Shown: positions 60,632 to 64,000 of the stretch, one piece after another
Layout of the letters: every line of letters starts with the position of its first letter
How positions within the stretch are numbered: the first letter of the stretch is position 1
Origin: JAVSMW01 sp032027005
GTDB taxonomy: Bacteria > Bacillota > Thermincolia > Thermincolales > UBA2595
Reading direction: 5' to 3'
Length of the DNA stretch: 64,000 bases
Assembly (NCBI GenBank): GCA_032027005.1
Contig: JAVSMW010000016.1
Span: forward strand, 41,828 to 105,827
Translations under genes and position numbers: made by a program
Notes under the pieces: generated by a model
The model's input: only the letters and a program-made list of their open reading frames with translations
Databases searched by the model: none
What the model was told of the DNA's origin: nothing

Positions 60632-61480
60632 TTATTCTTCCAGGCTGACATTCACCCACGCCCCATTTAACAGTACCCGCTGCTCTGTATATCCTGCTTC
60701 CCTTAATTGGGGTATGACTTCTTTAAAATAAGTATTCATATGGTTTGGATTGTGGGCATCAGAATTTAACATAATGGGAATCCCCAGTTTATTGCACTCT
60801 TTAACAATCCACGGACTGGGATGCGGATCTTTTACATATCCTTTGGCAATCCCACCTGTATTAACTTCGAGCACTGCCTTTGAATCCGCAACCACTTCCA
60901 AGGTTCTCAGCACTTCCTCTTTATACCAAGCCGCTGTTTCATCAAAATACTTGAATTCCTTGTTAACCTTTTTTATGAGATCTAAATGTCCAATTATTTC
61001 CGGTTGATGTTCCCGGACCATCTCCCGAATCAGAGAGTAATAGTGCTTGACGAACTCTGCACTGTCTCCACCGTAGACATCGTGCAAAAGTTGGTCAAAC
61101 TCCTTACCGTATTCGCCAGTGTAAGTATACCCATCCGGTTTACCATTCTTAACCAAATGTATGGAACCAATGGTGTAATCCAAATTAAGGTCTTTGAACT
61201 GCTGGGATCTGGGGCCAATAATGCCCGGTATATAGTCGATTTCCAACCCCAGATATACCTGTATCCTATCCGCATATTTAATCTTAAGTTCCTGAATAGA
61301 AGTACAATATTCCTCAAGCCTTTCTTGTGGCATCACCCATGATTTATAAAAAGGCAAAGGCGCATGACTTGAAAATCCGATAGCCTGAAACCCGTAGTTT
61401 AGTGCTTCATTGACGTATTGTTCAAGCTCTCCCACCCCGTCACAAAATTCAGAATGGGTATGAAAGTTTGATACGCTCAC
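60632..61480 (-). CDS. PHP-domain phosphatase, histidinol-phosphatase family
   Basis: The 282-residue protein has the PHP metal motifs: NFHTHSEFCDG (His-x-His, residues 5-15), YLGLEIDYIPG (Glu/Asp), HLDLIKKVNKE, and a late MLNSDAHNP. This matches the HisK/HisJ-type histidinol-phosphatases, which act in histidine synthesis. No other his gene is near, so another phosphate ester is possible. The GTG start follows AAAGGAGGAGATTTC. Confidence 0.88.
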   Translation of the reverse strand: MSVSNFHTHSEFCDGVGELEQYVNEALNYGFQAIGFSSHAPLPFYKSWVMPQERLEEYCTSIQELKIKYADRIQVYLGLEIDYIPGIIGPRSQQFKDLNLDYTIGSIHLVKNGKPDGYTYTGEYGKEFDQLLHDVYGGDSAEFVKHYYSLIREMVREHQPEIIGHLDLIKKVNKEFKYFDETAAWYKEEVLRTLEVVADSKAVLEVNTGGIAKGYVKDPHPSPWIVKECNKLGIPIMLNSDAHNPNHMNTYFKEVIPQLREAGYTEQRVLLNGAWVNVSLEE

Positions 61481-61691
61481 GAAATCTCCTCCTTTTTACT
61501 CTAGTACTCTCTCGGAAATTCGAGATTCTTTATGTTCAAGGCTTTACGCCTTGGACTTTCTTGTTTTTTCCTCCACCTAAACTTTGTCGAAAATTAAAAC
61601 AAATGTTCTCTTGACTTTTTGAAAATCGCCCCATAATCGCCGATAGAGGCATTGTTTTACAGCCTACTAACAATTATGGCGGTGATTTCGC
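61481..61691. other. Non-coding region before the second transposase gene
   Basis: It presumably contains the left end of the IS, but no terminal inverted repeat could be matched by eye to the region after 63209. Confidence 0.4.
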
Positions 61692-63209
61692 GTGTTAAGA
61701 CCTTCACGCTCTCATCAGGATTTTCACCAATTTGTTGCTGAACAACTGCAAATTCATTATTTTGAAAAGGAACTACAGGGAACTGTGCTTTTGTATCACC
61801 TTGAGCTTGCTAAAGTTTGGGTTACTGATCTTACTCCTGTTTATCACATTTTGGCCCAGCGATACAGTAAGCGCGGTTCTTCCGCACGCGACCCGGTTGA
61901 TTTATTCTGGTCACTACTGCTTATGGAGCTTACTCATGCTAAATCTGTTGATGATTGGGTCAAAACTATGAGAGATCATCCTATTTGGGCTATTTATAGC
62001 GGTTTTTCACCTGATGATGTTCCTGGCGTTGGTACTTTTTACGATTTCCAAAGCCGGCTTTGGCTGGCCGATTCCCCTCATTTGTCGTTCAAAGTCCGCA
62101 AGCCTAGACGTAAACCAAAGAAGGGTAAGAAAAAAGGGGAAAAGGCTCCTTTACGCAAACCAGGTATTGTTGGGCGTTTGGTTTCCCGCTTTTTAAAACA
62201 TCCACCTGCTTATAAAACGCAGCCCCATGAACTTCTGCAGCAGATTTTTAAAGATTGCTTTGTGCTTCCTTCTGCTAACCAAGGCTTGTTAGGTGACCTT
62301 AATAATCTGCGTATAGCCGGGGATGGTTCTTCCGTCCGTACCGGTGCCAGCCGGTACGGAAAACTGCTCTGTTCCTGCCGAGAACAGAAAATCTTTAATT
62401 GCCGGTGTGCCCGGCGCTATAGCGACCCCGATGCCTCCTGGGGCTGGGACAGCTACCGTGAAGAATACTATTATGGACGTGGGCTTTATGCTTTTACTGC
62501 TGCCGACAGTCCATATGACTTACCCATTTACCTTAATCTTGTCAAGGCGCAACGTCATGACAGCGTTGCTTTTATTCCTTCCTTGTTTGAGCTTATTCGC
62601 CTTTACCCGAATTTCAAATTAAGTAATTGCCTTTTAGATTCTGCTCATGATGCTTACGGGATCTATAAACTTCTGTATCACTATGATATTGGCGCTGTTA
62701 TTGACTTAAACCAACGTAATGCCGGTAATATCTCTTGTAAAGGTGATATCTCCTTCACCAAGGATGGCATCCCGATTTGTTCGGGAGGTCACATTATGGC
62801 TTATAATGGTCATTGCTATGACCGCCAACGTCACAAATGGCGTTGCCCTAAAACCCGTAAAAAGTGGAAGGTTACCTGTAATACTCCTTGTTCTGCCAAA
62901 AAATACGGCAGGGTCTTCTATACTTATGAGCAAGATAACCTTAGATTCTTTACTCGTATCCCCACAAATTCTGAGCAATGGAAGGCTGCTTACAAACGGC
63001 GTACCACTGTTGAACGTTATTTCAAGCGCCTTAAAGAAGATTATCATCTGGAAACCAGAGGTAAAATCCGCAGTTCCAGAGCTTGGTATATCAGAGTTTT
63101 TTTGTCCAGTATGTGCCTACATGTTGATGCCTGGGTTAAACATCAAAAGCTTGACATGACCAACATGATTAATCAATGGGCTAATAACTCAAACTCTCTC
63201 GCCGCCTAA
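61692..63209 (+). CDS. DDE transposase (family not certain, IS4/IS1182-like)
   Basis: The 505-residue protein starts at a GTG. It has a first Asp in LRIAGDGSSVRTGAS (about residue 213), a second in NCLLDSAHDAYGIY, and the catalytic Glu in RTTVERYFKRLKEDYHLE (about residue 440), the DDE pattern of DDE_Tnp_1-type enzymes. Cysteine-rich segments (LLCSCREQKIFNCRCARR) are present in the middle. The frame is intact. It follows a broken group II intron, so this stretch is a mobile-element hot spot. Confidence 0.85.
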   Translation: MLRPSRSHQDFHQFVAEQLQIHYFEKELQGTVLLYHLELAKVWVTDLTPVYHILAQRYSKRGSSARDPVDLFWSLLLMELTHAKSVDDWVKTMRDHPIWAIYSGFSPDDVPGVGTFYDFQSRLWLADSPHLSFKVRKPRRKPKKGKKKGEKAPLRKPGIVGRLVSRFLKHPPAYKTQPHELLQQIFKDCFVLPSANQGLLGDLNNLRIAGDGSSVRTGASRYGKLLCSCREQKIFNCRCARRYSDPDASWGWDSYREEYYYGRGLYAFTAADSPYDLPIYLNLVKAQRHDSVAFIPSLFELIRLYPNFKLSNCLLDSAHDAYGIYKLLYHYDIGAVIDLNQRNAGNISCKGDISFTKDGIPICSGGHIMAYNGHCYDRQRHKWRCPKTRKKWKVTCNTPCSAKKYGRVFYTYEQDNLRFFTRIPTNSEQWKAAYKRRTTVERYFKRLKEDYHLETRGKIRSSRAWYIRVFLSSMCLHVDAWVKHQKLDMTNMINQWANNSNSLAA

Positions 63210-63313
63210 TGTTTCCAATCAATCCGGCCCCAATTTTGCTAGCCTGTTTTCCCCAGGCTTATTTCCCATGCCCAAATTCCCTTTTTCCGCTACTAAGCCT
63301 CTCGGAGATGTCC

Positions 63314-63616
63314 GGGAATCTGGCAAGGTGTTGCACAAGGTTTTCCTTGCGTAGGCGTCGTGAGGAATCTTACCGAAGTCTCCGCTAAGCGAAGTCACGG
63401 ACCGGAGCCATGGATGGCGGAGCCGCCACTGAGCCACGGATGGTTGGAACCGAAAAGTCCGTGATTGAGCCAGCGAAGAGCAACTTGGTCGGTGCGTAGC
63501 AACGACTTAGTTGCTCTTGTACCGACGACCTGAGAATCATGCTTTCACCGGTGGAGCAAGGTTAGATTCCTCCGGCTCAGGTGCGGAAAATCGGTGCAAT
63601 GCCTTACCAGATTCCC
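63314..63616. repeat. Nested inverted-repeat element after the second transposase
   Basis: Outer arms of 23 bp (GGGAATCTGGCAAGGTG... at 63314-63336, and 63594-63616) pair with three differences, two of which are G-T. A second pair (GAGGAATCTTACC at 63362-63374, and 63560-63572) lies inside with one mismatch. Inner stems include TCACGGAC/GTCCGTGA, GGCGGAGCCGCC and GAGCAACT/AGTTGCTC. No coding region is supported. It looks like a large structured RNA or DNA element. Confidence 0.7.
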
Positions 63617-64000
63617 CGGCCCCATTTCCGAGAGCCTACCTCTATATTTCAAACTCTGCAACACCTCCTCCATCCATTAGCAATAGCAGACCCAAATGCA
63701 CAGTTCTTCTCTTCATTTATCTTGACAATAGAAATTTCCAGGTTCTAGGAGTCTGTCCGAGAATAAATTTGAAAACTGACATTCTCCCGGGTTTTAAATG
63801 GCATTAACCGTATAAAACCATTTTTCAGTTCATACAATGACTGTATATTTTATGATTTTGGCTTAATTACTTAAAACCAACCCTTTATTTAGAAACAATT
63901 GATGATTTCACTGCTGAAAGCAGTAAAATTTCACCTTCAATTCCACCGAAGGTGGGAAAATAAGGATAATCCAAATTTGAATTTCAGCAAATCCGTATCA
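63617..64000. other. Non-coding right end of the window
   Basis: No gene, RNA or repeat is recognised in this A+T-rich stretch. Confidence 0.5.

Overview
The window looks like chromosomal DNA from a low-to-moderate GC, Gram-positive, probably spore-forming Firmicute. Gene content and order suggest the Peptococcaceae (Desulfotomaculum/Pelotomaculum-like Clostridia). This is inference from synteny and protein character, with no database search. The evidence is the conserved Bacillus/Clostridia block disA-radA-clpC-mcsB-mcsA-ctsR / PIN-TRAM-ispD-ispF-gltX-cysE-cysS-mrnC-rlmB-yacP-sigH-secE-nusG-rplKAJL-rpoBC-rplGB-rpsLG-fusA-tuf-rpsJ-rplCDWB, the sporulation sigma factor SigH, and an S-layer-homology surface protein. 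Nearly all genes lie on the minus strand, so transcription runs from high to low coordinates.

Layout. 1-5.8 kb: start of the S10 operon (rplB partial, rplW, rplD, rplC, rpsJ) and the str operon (tuf, fusA, rpsG, rpsL). 5.9-13.1 kb: L7Ae-like protein, rpoC, rpoB. 13.3-15.6 kb: an IS1634-like element inserted between rplL and rpoB, flanked by 64-bp direct repeats that carry a sigma-A-type promoter. 15.6-19.5 kb: rplL, rplJ with its L10 leader, rplA, rplK, nusG, secE, rpmG. 19.5-21.9 kb: a repeat-rich stretch holding a second tuf copy (collapsed at an assembly gap) and five tRNA genes. 21.9-32.4 kb: sigH, RNA-processing genes, thyX, cysteine and glutamate tRNA charging, cysE and the MEP-pathway genes ispD/ispF. 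32.6-35.7 kb: carD and small accessory genes. 35.7-48.7 kb: disA, radA and a stress operon in which dnaK, a zinc-finger-less DnaJ/CbpA and clpB lie between ctsR and mcsA-mcsB-clpC.

49-64 kb is accessory: a B12-binding radical SAM protein, tRNA-Asn, a 1223-residue SLH protein with an internal metallo-beta-lactamase fold, a BTAD regulator, a 244-bp tandem array derived from 5S rRNA next to a complete 5S gene, a stand-alone XylR_N/V4R sensor, a group II intron remnant, a PHP phosphatase and a second transposase.

Five single N characters (2652, 13512, 20554, 51406, 59198) mark unresolved joins. Both tuf genes are collapsed at one. The join at 59198 lies where a 16S-23S operon would be expected upstream of the 5S gene. 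The most unusual material is non-coding: the 5S-derived array with a segment antisense to 5S rRNA; a family of hairpin elements whose arms differ between loci but stay complementary; three copies of a 130-bp palindromic element at gene borders; in-phase heptad arrays; and a nested inverted-repeat element after the last transposase.
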